Shown: positions 33,374-42,287 of the stretch, piece by piece
Numbering within the stretch: the first letter of the stretch is position 1
Layout of the letters: every line of letters begins with the position of its first letter
Source of the DNA: Micromonosporaceae bacterium KJ-029
GTDB taxonomy: Bacteria > Actinomycetota > Actinomycetes > Mycobacteriales > Micromonosporaceae
NCBI GenBank assembly: GCA_005402585.1
Contig: BIFP01000051.1
Location: 62,001 to 126,000 of the forward strand
DNA length: 64,000 bases
Direction of reading: 5' to 3'
Notes under the pieces: generated by a model
What the model was told of the DNA's origin: nothing
Databases searched by the model: none
The model's input: the letters and a program-made list of their open reading frames with translations, nothing else
Made by a program: the position numbers and the translations under genes

Positions 33374-34318
33374 ATGGCCCGCTTCGTCCTGCGCCGGCTG
33401 CTGCAGTCGTGCGTCGTGCTGCTCGGCGTGACCCTCGTCGTCTTCCTCCTGCTCCAACTGGTCCCGGGTGACCCCGTCCGGGTGGCCCTCGGCACCCGCT
33501 TCGACCCGCAGACGTACGAGGCGCTGCGGGCTCGGGCCGGGCTGGACCAGCCCCTCGTCGCGCAGTACTTCGACTACCTCGGTCGGGCGCTGACCGGCGA
33601 CCTCGGCGTCAGCTTCCGCAGTGGACGGCCGGTCACGTCGATCGTGCTGGAGCGGCTGCCCGCGACGCTGTCCCTGGCGGTGACCGCCGTCGTGTTCGCG
33701 ACGCTGATCGCCTTCCCGCTGGGGATCCTGTCGGCCATCCGCAGCGGCTCGTTCGTCGACCACGCGGCGCGGGTGTTCAGCCAGTTCGGCGTCTCGGTGC
33801 CCGACTTCTGGATGGGCATCATGGGCATCCTGCTCTTCGCGGGGGTGCTCGGCTGGCTGCCACCCTCGGGGTACGTGGCCCTCACCGAGGACCCGGCCGG
33901 GTGGGCCTCCCACGTCGCCCTGCCGGCGGCGACGGTCGGCCTGGTCACCGCCTCGATCCTCACCCGGTTCATCCGTTCCTCGATGCTGGAGGTGCTGTCG
34001 GAGGACTACGTCCGCACCGCCGAGGCGAAGGGGCTGCGTACCCGGGTGGTGGTGTTGCGACACGTCCTGCGCAACGCGCTCATCCCGGTCGTCACCGTCG
34101 TGGCGGTGCAACTGGCCAGCCTGCTGGGCGGCGTGATCGTGATCGAGGTGCTGTTCGCCTGGCCCGGCATCGGTCGGCTCACCTACGACTCGGTGCAGGC
34201 CCGGGACTACCCCGTGCTCCAGGGCGCCATCCTGCTGGTGGCCGCGTTGTTCCTCCTGGTCAACCTCCTGGTGGACATCCTCTACGCCCGCCTCGATCCA
34301 AGGATCACGGTGCGATGA
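33374..34318 (+). CDS. DppB-type ABC permease
   Basis: A 314-residue membrane protein with six spans. It has the DppB N-terminal pattern (RFVLRRLLQSCVVLLGVTLV), GDLGVSFRSGRPV in the first loop and an EAA loop (YVRTAEAKGLRTRVVVLRHV). It starts 18 nt after the binding-protein gene and overlaps the next gene by ATGA. It forms the channel with the DppC-type subunit. Confidence 0.92.
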   Translation: MARFVLRRLLQSCVVLLGVTLVVFLLLQLVPGDPVRVALGTRFDPQTYEALRARAGLDQPLVAQYFDYLGRALTGDLGVSFRSGRPVTSIVLERLPATLSLAVTAVVFATLIAFPLGILSAIRSGSFVDHAARVFSQFGVSVPDFWMGIMGILLFAGVLGWLPPSGYVALTEDPAGWASHVALPAATVGLVTASILTRFIRSSMLEVLSEDYVRTAEAKGLRTRVVVLRHVLRNALIPVVTVVAVQLASLLGGVIVIEVLFAWPGIGRLTYDSVQARDYPVLQGAILLVAALFLLVNLLVDILYARLDPRITVR

Positions 34319-35241
34319 GCGAGCGTCAGCGAGTGGATCACCAGCTTACGGCGACCACCACCAGCAGCGGCGGTGGTGACGGGCAGCTGCGCCGGGCCCT
34401 GTCGGCGCTGCGCCACGATCCGCTGGCCCTGACCGGCAGCGCAGTCCTGGCGCTGCTGGTCGTGGTGGGCCTGGCCGGGTCGTGGCTGGCGCCCTCGGGC
34501 GTCAACGACGTGGATGTCGACCGGATGCTCCAGCCGCCCAGTTGGTCGCATCCCTTCGGCACCGACGAACTGGGCCGCGACGTGCTCAGCCGGGTGCTGG
34601 TCGCCGCCCGGGTGTCGCTGCAGGTCGGCCTGGTCAGCGTCGGGATCGCCCTGGTCGTGGGCGTGACTCTGGGGCTGTTCGCCGGCTACTACCGGGGCTG
34701 GCTGGACAACGTGCTGATGCGCTGCATGGACGTGCTGTTCGCGTTCCCGGTCCTGCTGCTCGCGGTGGCCATCGTGGCGGTGCTGGGGCCGGGGCTGACC
34801 ACCGCGATGATCGCGATCGGGGTGGTCTACACCCCGATCTTCGCCCGGGTCACCCGGGCCGGGGTGCTCTCCGTCCGGGAGCAGGTCTTCGTCCGGGCGG
34901 CCGTCTCGATCGGCGCGTCCGACCTGCGCATCATGCGCCGGCACGTGCTGCCCAACATCGCGGCGCCGCTGATCGTGCAGACGTCACTGTCGCTGGCCTT
35001 CGCCATCCTGTCCGAGGCGGCGCTGTCCTTTCTCGGCCTCGGCGTGCAACCACCCGCGCCCGCCTGGGGCCGGATGTTGTACGACGGGCGCGGGTTCGTC
35101 ACCGAGGCGTGGTGGCTCGGCGTGTTCCCCGGCGCCGCCATCTTCCTCACCGTCCTGGCGTTCAACCTGGTCGGCGACGCCCTGCGCGACGTGCTCGACC
35201 CCCGCCAGCTCACTGTCAGCGAGGCCAGGAGGAACAGCTGA
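34315..35241 (+). CDS. DppC-type ABC permease
   Basis: A 308-residue permease with the OppC N-terminal cytoplasmic segment, a first span at about residues 42-60 (TGSAVLALLVVVGLAGSWLA), HPFGTDELGRDVLSRVL and an EAA loop (VRAAVSIGASDLRIMRRHVL). ATG 34315 overlaps the DppB stop. The first residues, MSERQRVDHQL, resemble the start of the junction element found at 36230 and 62545 and may be a relic of it. Confidence 0.92.
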   Translation: MSERQRVDHQLTATTTSSGGGDGQLRRALSALRHDPLALTGSAVLALLVVVGLAGSWLAPSGVNDVDVDRMLQPPSWSHPFGTDELGRDVLSRVLVAARVSLQVGLVSVGIALVVGVTLGLFAGYYRGWLDNVLMRCMDVLFAFPVLLLAVAIVAVLGPGLTTAMIAIGVVYTPIFARVTRAGVLSVREQVFVRAAVSIGASDLRIMRRHVLPNIAAPLIVQTSLSLAFAILSEAALSFLGLGVQPPAPAWGRMLYDGRGFVTEAWWLGVFPGAAIFLTVLAFNLVGDALRDVLDPRQLTVSEARRNS

Positions 35242-36233
35242 TGTCCGACCGGGCCGTACTGGCGGTCGAAGACCTGACCGTCACCATCGGCACCCGCCGG
35301 GGTCCGGCCCGGGCGGTCGCCGGTGTGGACTGGTCGGTGCGGGCGGGGGAGACCCTCGCCCTGGTCGGGGAGTCCGGCAGCGGCAAGAGCATGAGCGTAC
35401 TCGCCGCCACCGGCCTCGCGCCCCGGTCGGCCCGGGTGACCGGCCGGGTCCACCTGCTCGGTACGGAACTCACCGGACTGCCCGGGGAAGACCGCCGCCG
35501 GATGCGGGGGCGGCATGTCGGCTTCGTCTTCCAGGACCCGATGACCTCGCTCAACCCGGTGCTGACGGTGGGCCGGCAGGTCACCGAGGCCGGCGAGGAA
35601 CACCTCGGGCTGACCCGGCGCGCCGCTCGGGCCCGCGCCGTCGAACTGCTCGACCTCGTGGGCATCCCGTCCCCCGCCGAGCGGGTGGACGCCTACCCGC
35701 ACCAGTTCTCCGGCGGCATGCGTCAGCGCGTGGTGATCGCCATGGCGTTGGCCTGCGAACCGGATCTGTTGATCGCCGACGAACCGACGACCGCCCTCGA
35801 CGTCACCACCCAGGCCCAGATCGTCGAGCTGGTCGCCGACCTGCAACGGCGGCTGGGCACCGCGGTCGTCTGGATCACCCACGACCTCGGTGTCGTCGCC
35901 GGTATCGCGGACACGGTGGCCGTCATGTACGCCGGTCGCATCCTCGAGCAGGGCCCGGTCGACGCCGTCTTCACCAACCCGTCGCACCCGTACACCACTG
36001 CGTTGCTCGCCGCCCGACCCGACCCGGACGGCGGCGGCGACGAACTGGTCACCATCCAGGGTTCGCCGCCGAGCCCGCTGGACCTGCCCGCCGGCTGCGC
36101 CTTCTGGCCCCGCTGCCCGGTCCGCGGCGCCGCCCGCTGCGAGCACGAACTGCCGCCGCTGGTCCCGGTCGCGGCGGACCACCACGTGCGGACCTTCTAC
36201 CCGCACCACACCGACGGGGGAGTGCCGACATGA
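35241..36233 (+). CDS. DppD-type ABC ATPase
   Basis: A 330-residue ATPase: Walker A GESGSGKS, Q-loop FVFQDPMTSLNP, signature FSGGMRQRVVIAMAL, Walker B LLIADEPTTALD, H-loop THD. The C-terminal oligopeptide/dipeptide extension carries the Cys cluster (CAFWPRCPVRGAARCEHELP) typical of the 4Fe-4S-bearing Dpp/Opp ATPases. AGGAGG precedes ATG 35241 (TGATG overlap with the permease). It pairs with the DppF-type subunit. Confidence 0.93.
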   Translation: MSDRAVLAVEDLTVTIGTRRGPARAVAGVDWSVRAGETLALVGESGSGKSMSVLAATGLAPRSARVTGRVHLLGTELTGLPGEDRRRMRGRHVGFVFQDPMTSLNPVLTVGRQVTEAGEEHLGLTRRAARARAVELLDLVGIPSPAERVDAYPHQFSGGMRQRVVIAMALACEPDLLIADEPTTALDVTTQAQIVELVADLQRRLGTAVVWITHDLGVVAGIADTVAVMYAGRILEQGPVDAVFTNPSHPYTTALLAARPDPDGGGDELVTIQGSPPSPLDLPAGCAFWPRCPVRGAARCEHELPPLVPVAADHHVRTFYPHHTDGGVPT

Positions 36234-36301
36234 GCGAACGAGTCACCAGGCTCAGGGCGCTGGTGCGTCAGGCCGGCGCGCAGCGCAGTGCCGGCATGAG
36301 C
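36219..36301 (+). repeat. Start-codon junction element, copy A
   Basis: GTGCCGACATGAGC at the DppD/DppF-type junction is followed 66 nt later by a near copy, GTGCCGGCATGAGC. The DNA between resembles the element at 62545. Here its length is a multiple of three, so the element is read as a 22-residue N-terminal extension (MSERVTRLRALVRQAGAQRS...) ahead of a second ATG at 36296. Confidence 0.6.
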
Positions 36302-37297
36302 ACGTCGCGCGAACCGGACGAGGTGGTGGCCGAGCTCGACGATCTCACCGTGTGGTTCCCGACGCCGGCCGGCATGGTCCGCGCCGTGGACGGCGTGTCG
36401 TTGCAGGTGCGCAGGGGCGAGACGCTCGGCCTGGTCGGCGAGTCCGGCAGCGGCAAGTCCACCACCGGTCTGGCGCTGCTGCGACTGGTCGACCCCACCT
36501 CCGGCGGCGTCCGGGTGGCCGGGCAGGACGTGACCCGATGGTCGCGACGGCGGCTGCGCGCCCTGCGCCGGCGGGTCGCCATGGTGTTCCAGGATCCGCA
36601 CGCCTCTCTCGATCCACGCCGCACCATCGGGGCCAGCATCGCCGAACCGCTGATCGTGCACCGGCTCACCGACCGCGGCGCCGCCCGCCGCCACCGCGTC
36701 GAGGAACTGCTCGACATGGTCGGCCTGCGCCGTGACCTCGCCGACCGGCACCCACACGAACTCTCCGGCGGCCAGCGGCAGCGGGTGGGCATCGCCCGTG
36801 CCCTGGCCGGCGAGCCGGATCTGATCGTCCTCGACGAACCGATCGCGTCGCTCGACCTGAGCGTGCAGGCACAGATCATGAACCTGCTCCGCCGGCTGCA
36901 ACGGGAGCTGGGACTGACCTACCTGTTCATCGCCCACGACCTCGCCGCCGTGGAGCACATGAGTGACCGGATGGCCGTGATGTACCTGGGTCGGATCGTG
37001 GAGAGCGGCACCCCGGCGCAGATCTGGCGGGAGCCGGCGCATCCGTACACCGCCGCCCTGCTCTCCGCGGTTCCCGTCGCCGACCCGCGAATCGAGCGGC
37101 AGCGCCGGCGGATCATCCTCAGCGGTGACATTCCCAGCCCGGTGGACCCGCCCGCTGGCTGCCGATTCCGGACCAGGTGCCCGCAGGCGCGGCCCGACTG
37201 CGCGAGCACCGACCCGGTGCTCGCCGAGGTCGGCCCCGAACACCGCGCGGCCTGCCTGTTCGCGGGGGATGCCGTGCGGGCGATGCGGACGCCGTGA
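36230..37297 (+). CDS. DppF-type ABC ATPase
   Basis: A 355-residue ATPase: Walker A GESGSGKS, Q-loop MVFQDPHASLDP, signature LSGGQRQRVGIARAL, Walker B LIVLDEPIASLD, H-loop AHD, and a Cys-bearing C-terminal extension (CRFRTRCPQARPDCASTDP). The ATG at 36230 overlaps the DppD stop (ATGA). An in-frame ATG at 36296 follows the inserted junction element and may be the ancestral start, since the ABC domain only begins near residue 33. It ends the importer operon. Confidence 0.9.
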   Translation: MSERVTRLRALVRQAGAQRSAGMSTSREPDEVVAELDDLTVWFPTPAGMVRAVDGVSLQVRRGETLGLVGESGSGKSTTGLALLRLVDPTSGGVRVAGQDVTRWSRRRLRALRRRVAMVFQDPHASLDPRRTIGASIAEPLIVHRLTDRGAARRHRVEELLDMVGLRRDLADRHPHELSGGQRQRVGIARALAGEPDLIVLDEPIASLDLSVQAQIMNLLRRLQRELGLTYLFIAHDLAAVEHMSDRMAVMYLGRIVESGTPAQIWREPAHPYTAALLSAVPVADPRIERQRRRIILSGDIPSPVDPPAGCRFRTRCPQARPDCASTDPVLAEVGPEHRAACLFAGDAVRAMRTP

Positions 37298-37570
37298 CGT
37301 CCGCCGTCGGCAAGGCTTGAAAACCTGTCAAGTTAGTGGGATATTCGGTGCGCGTCCGTCGCGGGCGGTCAGAGTTGCCGTGCCGGTACGCGGCCGAGCG
37401 CGACGGCTGATCCATCGCCGCCGAGGGGTGGCAGCCGGGCACCGAGGCCCGATTCGCGACCGCACCCACCACTGTCTTCAGTCCAAGTCAACTTAAAACG
37501 GGCACATTCCCTATTTATTTGGTCGGATTCATATAGTGCGGCTGCGCACTGGATGGAGGACCGGATCCCG
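37298..37570 (+). promoter_or_regulatory. Leader and promoter region of the sulfate importer operon
   Basis: A 273-nt gap. An A/T-rich stretch (37490-37537) contains TATAGT (37532-37537), a good -10. AAGT-CA-ACTT (about 37484-37493) is a small palindrome upstream and a candidate operator. AGTGCG-GCTG-CGCACT just after the -10 could form a short 5'-leader hairpin. No riboswitch consensus was recognised. Confidence 0.4.
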
Positions 37571-38593
37571 ATGAGGCACCGGATCAGAACGGCCATCGCC
37601 CTTGCCATGGTCACCGGCTTGGCGCTGACGGGCTGCGGTGGCGGCGACGCGGCGGCGGGCGGCTCGGCCACCCTGAACATCGTCGGCTTCGCGGTGCCCG
37701 AGGCGGCGAACAAGGCCATCGCCGCGGAGTGGAACAAGACCGACGCGGGCAAGGGGGTCAGGTTCAAGACCTCCTACGGCGCCTCCGGCGACCAGAGCCG
37801 CGCGGTCGTGTCCGGCCTGAAGGCCGACTACGTCCACTTCTCGGTGACCAGTGACGTGACTCGCCTGGTCGACGCCGGGCTGGTCGAGGAGAGCTGGGAC
37901 GACGGCTCGAACAAGGGCATCGTCTCGTCTTCGGTCGTGGTGCTGGCCGTGCGCAAGGGCAACCCCAAGAACATCCAGGGGTGGGACGACCTGATCAAGC
38001 CGGGCATCGGCATCGTCACGCCCAACCCCGCGTCGTCCGGCGCCGCCCGGTGGAACGCTCTCGCCGCCTGGGGCCACATCGCCGCCAACGGCGGAACCGA
38101 CGCCCAGGCGCAGGATTACCTGACCAAGCTCTTCGCCAACGTGGTGTCGCTGCCCAACAGCGGTCGCGACGCCACCACCACCTTCCTCGGTGGCACCGGC
38201 GACGTCCTGCTCGCCTACGAGAACGAGACGATCCTGGCCCGGCAGAACGGCGAGGAACTGGACTGGGTCCTGCCGGCGACGACCCTCCTGATCGAGAACC
38301 CGGGCGCGATCCTCAAGAACGCCGACCCGAAGGCGAAGGAGTGGCTCGACTTCGTGCTCGGTCCGCAGGGCCAGCGGCAGTTCGCGCTCACCGGCTTCCG
38401 GCCAATCATCGACGGGGTCGACACCGGCGGCGTCGAGGGCGCGCTCGACCCGAACAACCCGTTCCCGGCGCCCCAGAAGCTGCTCACGGTCGAGAAGGAC
38501 TTCGAGAGCTGGTCGGCGCTGTCGAAGAAGTTCTTCGACGAGAGTGAGGGCATCGTCACCAAGGTCATCGCGGCCTCCGGGAAGGCAAAGTGA
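37571..38593 (+). CDS. Sulfate/thiosulfate ABC solute-binding lipoprotein
   Basis: A 340-residue Sbp/CysP-type protein. The lipobox is LTGC (Cys22). Oxyanion-binding family motifs are seen: TSYGASGDQSRAVVSGLKAD, KPGIGIVTPNPASSGAARWN, DATTTFLGGTGDVLLAYENE. ATG 37571 is preferred because the signal peptide begins there and GGAGGA lies upstream; ATG 37553 would add six residues. It overlaps the CysT gene by 4 nt and heads a complete sulfate importer operon. Confidence 0.92.
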   Translation: MRHRIRTAIALAMVTGLALTGCGGGDAAAGGSATLNIVGFAVPEAANKAIAAEWNKTDAGKGVRFKTSYGASGDQSRAVVSGLKADYVHFSVTSDVTRLVDAGLVEESWDDGSNKGIVSSSVVVLAVRKGNPKNIQGWDDLIKPGIGIVTPNPASSGAARWNALAAWGHIAANGGTDAQAQDYLTKLFANVVSLPNSGRDATTTFLGGTGDVLLAYENETILARQNGEELDWVLPATTLLIENPGAILKNADPKAKEWLDFVLGPQGQRQFALTGFRPIIDGVDTGGVEGALDPNNPFPAPQKLLTVEKDFESWSALSKKFFDESEGIVTKVIAASGKAK

Positions 38594-39438
38594 CCTCGAC
38601 CACGCTCGTCCCGGACCGGCCGGCGGGTAACCGCCGGTCGGCCCGGGGCGGTCTGCCGCTGACCCGGGTTTCCGGGTTGGGCCTCGGCGTGGCGATGGTG
38701 TGGTTCAGCCTGCTCGTGCTCATCCCGCTGGCGGCCGTGGCCGTGACCGCGTCGCAGGGTGGGTGGAGCGGGTTCTGGCGGACCGTGACCAACGAACAGA
38801 CCGCCGCCACCATCCGCCTCACCGTGGGCACCGCGCTGCTCGTCACGCTGGTCAACATCGTCATGGGCACCCTGATCGCCTGGGTGCTGGTGCGGGACCG
38901 CTTCTTCGGCAAGCGTGCGCTGGAGATCCTCATCGACGTACCGTTCGCGCTGCCGACCATCGTCGCCGGTCTGGTGCTGCTGTCCCTGTACGGGCCGGGC
39001 AGCCCGCTCGGGGTCAACATCGCCAACACCCGGATCGCGGTCTTCCTCGCCTTCCTGTTCGTCACCCTGCCGTTCATCGTGCGTACCGTGCAGCCGGTGC
39101 TGGCCGAACTCGACCGGGAGGCGGAGGAGGCGGCGGCGTCGCTGGGAGCCAGCCGGTACACCACCTTCCGGCGGATCATCCTGCCGAGCCTCACCCCGGC
39201 CATCGCGGCGGGCGCCGCGCTGTCGTTCGCCCGCGCGGTCGGCGAGTACGGCTCACTGGTGCTGCTCTCCGGCAACCTGCCGATGCGAACCGAGGTGGCC
39301 TCGGTCCGGATCCTCAGCAGCATCGAGAACGACAATCCCGACAGCGCGGCGGCGGTCGCGGTGGTGCTGCTGGCCATCTCGTTGGCCGTCATCGTCGTGC
39401 TCGACGTCATCCAGCGGAGGGTGATGCGCCGTGGTTGA
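38590..39438 (+). CDS. cysT: Sulfate ABC permease CysT (CysU)
   Basis: A 282-residue six-span permease. Typical CysT features are the loop YGPGSPLG (about residue 136), the EAA loop LDREAEEAAASLGASRYTTF, and SFARAVGEYGSLVLLSGNLP. GTG 38590 overlaps the binding-protein stop. With CysW it forms the sulfate channel. Confidence 0.92.
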   Translation: MTSTTLVPDRPAGNRRSARGGLPLTRVSGLGLGVAMVWFSLLVLIPLAAVAVTASQGGWSGFWRTVTNEQTAATIRLTVGTALLVTLVNIVMGTLIAWVLVRDRFFGKRALEILIDVPFALPTIVAGLVLLSLYGPGSPLGVNIANTRIAVFLAFLFVTLPFIVRTVQPVLAELDREAEEAAASLGASRYTTFRRIILPSLTPAIAAGAALSFARAVGEYGSLVLLSGNLPMRTEVASVRILSSIENDNPDSAAAVAVVLLAISLAVIVVLDVIQRRVMRRG

Positions 39439-40267
39439 CCGCTCGATTGCCGCCCGCACCCAGGTCGGTCGCCGTCCCGGTCGGTACGTCCTGCGGGGCG
39501 TGGTCACGGCGTACCTGTTCTTCCTGGTGGCGTGGCCGCTGTACCTCGTCGGCCGGAACGCGTTCGCCGACGGGTTCACCAACCTCAACGACATCCTCAC
39601 CGATCCCGACGTGACCCACGCGCTGCGGCTCACCGTGGTCATCGCGGTGACCGCCGTGGTCATCAACACGGTCTTCGGGGTCGGCATCTCGATCCTGCTG
39701 GTCCGCTACGACTTCCCCGGCAAGCGGGCGCTCAACGCCCTGCTCGACATGCCGTTGTCGGTCTCGCCGATCGTCGTCGGGCTCGCCCTGGTCCTGGTCT
39801 ACGGCGGCCGGGACGGCTGGTTCGGCCCGACCCTCGAAGCGGCCGGTCTGCAGATCATCTTCGCGGTGCCGGGCATGGTCCTGGCCACCGTCTTCGTGGC
39901 ACTGCCGCTGGTCATCCGGGAGGTCGTGCCGGTTCTCCAGGAGGTGGGCGACGAGCAGGAGCAGGCCGCCCGCAGCCTCGGCGCCAACGCCCTGCAGACG
40001 TTCCGCCGGATCACCCTCCCGTCGATCAAGTGGGGCGTGATCTACGGAGTCGTGCTCAGCCTCGCCCGTTCGCTCGGCGAGTTCGGCGCGGTCAAGGTCG
40101 TCTCCGGCAACGTGCTCGGCCAGACCCGTACGGCCACCCTCGTGGTCGAGGAGAAGTACCTGAACTTCGACAAGGGCGGCGCGTACGCCACCGCCTTTCT
40201 CCTCGCTCTCGTCGCCGTCGCCTGCATCATCGTCGTATCCGTCCTCAGGCCGAAGGAAGACCGTTGA
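39431..40267 (+). CDS. cysW: Sulfate ABC permease CysW
   Basis: A 278-residue six-span permease with the CysW N-terminal pattern (RYVLRGVVTAYLFFLVAWPL), the EAA loop EQEQAARSLGANALQTFRRI and SLARSLGEFGAVKVVSGNVL. GTG 39431 overlaps CysT by 8 nt. Its stop overlaps the TTG start of CysA. Confidence 0.92.
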   Translation: MVDRSIAARTQVGRRPGRYVLRGVVTAYLFFLVAWPLYLVGRNAFADGFTNLNDILTDPDVTHALRLTVVIAVTAVVINTVFGVGISILLVRYDFPGKRALNALLDMPLSVSPIVVGLALVLVYGGRDGWFGPTLEAAGLQIIFAVPGMVLATVFVALPLVIREVVPVLQEVGDEQEQAARSLGANALQTFRRITLPSIKWGVIYGVVLSLARSLGEFGAVKVVSGNVLGQTRTATLVVEEKYLNFDKGGAYATAFLLALVAVACIIVVSVLRPKEDR

Positions 40268-41274
40268 GCATCGAGATCGTCAACGTCGGCAAGCGTTTCG
40301 GAGACTTCGTCGCGCTGGACGATGTGTCGGTGAGTATCCCGTCCGGCCGGCTCACCGCCCTGCTCGGCCCCTCCGGCGGCGGCAAGTCCACGCTGTTGCG
40401 GATTGTCGCGGGCCTGGAACGCGCCGACACCGGAAAGATCGAGATCGAGGGCGTGGACGCGACCGGACTGCCGCCGCAGAAGCGCAACGTCGGCTTCGTG
40501 TTCCAGCACTACGCGGCGTTCAAGCACCTGTCGGTCCGGCGCAACGTCGCCTTCGGCCTGGAGATCCGTAAGCGGCCCAAGGACGAGATCCGGCGCCGCG
40601 TCGACGAACTGCTCGCGCTGGTCCACCTGGAACAGTTCGCCGACCGGCTGCCCGCGCAGCTCTCCGGCGGGCAGCGCCAGCGGATGGCCCTGGCCCGGGC
40701 GCTGGCCGTCGAGCCGACCGTGCTGCTGCTCGACGAGCCGTTCGGTGCGCTCGACGCCAAGGTCCGCAAGGAACTGCGGGACTGGCTGCGCCGGCTGCAC
40801 GACGAGGTGCACGTCACCACCGTCTTCGTCACCCATGACCAGGAGGAGGCCCTCGAGGTCGCCGACGAGATCGTGGTGATCAACGACGGGCGGGTGGAAC
40901 AGATCGGGTCGCCCGACGAGCTGTACGACCGCCCCGCCAACGAGTTCGTCATGCGCTTCCTCGGCCCGGTCACCCAGCTCGGCGACCAGCTGGTGCGCCC
41001 GCACGACCTGCAACTGTCCACCGACCCCGCCGATGCCTCCGGCGTGCCCGGCCGGGTCACCCGGGTCACCCGGATCGGCTTCGAGATCCGGGTCGAGGTC
41101 ACCGCCGACGACGGTCAGACCGTGACGGTGACCCTCACCCGCAACGAGTTCCTCGCCCTGGGCATCCAGGTCGACTCCACGGTGCGGGTCCGGCTCGCCC
41201 CGAACAGCCCCACCACGACGACGTCGGCGCCCGCGCAACGAGCTGCGGCGCCCAGCCTCGCCGCAACCCACTAG
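40264..41274 (+). CDS. cysA: Sulfate ABC ATPase CysA
   Basis: A 336-residue ATPase: Walker A GPSGGGKST, Q-loop FVFQHYAAFKHL, signature LSGGQRQRMALARAL, Walker B VLLLDEPFGALD, H-loop THD. The C-terminal TOBE/CysA-type beta domain is about residues 240-310, and a Thr/Ala-rich tail ends the protein. The start is TTG 40264 (TTGA overlap with CysW), the only reasonable start before the SIEIVNVGKRF strand. A weak TTG start last in the operon may keep ATPase levels low. Confidence 0.92.
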   Translation: MSIEIVNVGKRFGDFVALDDVSVSIPSGRLTALLGPSGGGKSTLLRIVAGLERADTGKIEIEGVDATGLPPQKRNVGFVFQHYAAFKHLSVRRNVAFGLEIRKRPKDEIRRRVDELLALVHLEQFADRLPAQLSGGQRQRMALARALAVEPTVLLLDEPFGALDAKVRKELRDWLRRLHDEVHVTTVFVTHDQEEALEVADEIVVINDGRVEQIGSPDELYDRPANEFVMRFLGPVTQLGDQLVRPHDLQLSTDPADASGVPGRVTRVTRIGFEIRVEVTADDGQTVTVTLTRNEFLALGIQVDSTVRVRLAPNSPTTTTSAPAQRAAAPSLAATH

Positions 41275-41318
41275 TAGATCAACCCGCGCCGATCAACGGG
41301 TACGGCGCAAGATCGTGC

Positions 41319-41375
41319 TTGATCCCGGATCGAGTGGCATCCCCGCGACCACGAGGCCACTCGATCCGGGATCAA
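41319..41375. terminator. Bidirectional terminator with 20-bp stem
   Basis: TTGATCCCGGATCGAGTGGC (41319-41338) and its exact complement (41356-41375) form a 20-bp stem with a 17-nt loop between the convergent cysA operon and the oligosaccharide importer operon. Confidence 0.8.
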
Positions 41376-41399
41376 AGCGCGCGCAACGGCTGTGAGGCG

Positions 41400-42287
41400 T
41401 CAGCCCTTGTCGGCGCCTTCGTTCGCGTCACGGACGAAGTAGCGCTGGAAGAAGACGAAGATGATCGCCACAGGGATGGTGGCGAGCAGCGCCGCGCCGA
41501 GCTTCAGCGGGTACTGGGTGCCCTTGCCGAGCGATCCGCTGACCAGGTCGGCGAGGCCCCGGGGCAGGGTGAACAGGTTGGGATCCTGTACCGAGACCAG
41601 GCTGTGCGGGAACTCGTTCCAGGTGCCCTGGAAGGACAGGATGGTCAGGGTGATCAACGCCGGCTTCGCCATCGGCAGCACCACCGACCAGTAGGTGCGG
41701 AAGATGCTCGCGCCGTCGATGCGGGCCGCCTCCTCCACGCTGACCGGGATGGACTCGAAGAACTGCTTCATGATGAACACGCCGGCGGCGTCGGCGAGCA
41801 GGGGCACGATCAGACCGGCGTAGCTGTTGTAGATGCCGAGCTGGTTGAGCACCAGGAACTTGGGGATCAGCAGCACCACACCCGGCACCGCCATCACGGC
41901 GATGACCGCCGCGAAGAGTCCCGACCGGCCCCGGAAACGCAGCCGGGCCAGCGCGTACCCGGCGAGGGAGCAGAAGAAGACCCGCCCGGTGGTGGCCACC
42001 AACGTCACCAGCAGGGAGTTGCCGAGCCAGACCGGGAAGTTGGTGCCGGTGAAGATCCGGACGAAGCCGTCGAGCACCACCTGGTCGGGGATCGGCGAGA
42101 GCGGGTTGGCGGCGGCGTCGGGCTCGGTCTTGAGCGAGTTCCCGATCTGGATGACGAACGGGTACAGGAAGACCAGCGAGAAGAAGACCAGGATGGCGTA
42201 CCCGAGGAACCGGCTGGCCAGGGTACGGGCGCCCCGGTCGCCGCGGCGCCGGGTGGGCGTCGCCGGACGGTCGGCCAGTGCGGTCAC
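41400..42287 (-). CDS. CUT1 carbohydrate ABC permease (MalG type)
   Basis: A 295-residue six-span permease. It has the MalG-like EAA loop (VEEAARIDGASIFRTYWSVV), the periplasmic GTNFPVWLGNSLLVT segment and a C-terminal helix ending VFFQRYFVRDANEGADKG. GTG 42287 overlaps the MalF-type stop (GTGA), with AGGAG upstream. Last gene of the LacI-led operon. No ATPase gene follows, so a shared ATPase is needed. Confidence 0.9.
   Translation of the reverse strand: MTALADRPATPTRRRGDRGARTLASRFLGYAILVFFSLVFLYPFVIQIGNSLKTEPDAAANPLSPIPDQVVLDGFVRIFTGTNFPVWLGNSLLVTLVATTGRVFFCSLAGYALARLRFRGRSGLFAAVIAVMAVPGVVLLIPKFLVLNQLGIYNSYAGLIVPLLADAAGVFIMKQFFESIPVSVEEAARIDGASIFRTYWSVVLPMAKPALITLTILSFQGTWNEFPHSLVSVQDPNLFTLPRGLADLVSGSLGKGTQYPLKLGAALLATIPVAIIFVFFQRYFVRDANEGADKG

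Noticed and set aside
31685..34111. Minus-strand frame of about 800 codons
   Set aside because: It covers the binding-protein and permease genes on the other strand and looks like Asp/Arg/Val-biased shadow sequence.
37298..37570. Sulfur-responsive riboswitch before the sulfate importer
   Set aside because: Only a short hairpin and a small palindrome are visible; no SAM or other riboswitch core was recognised.
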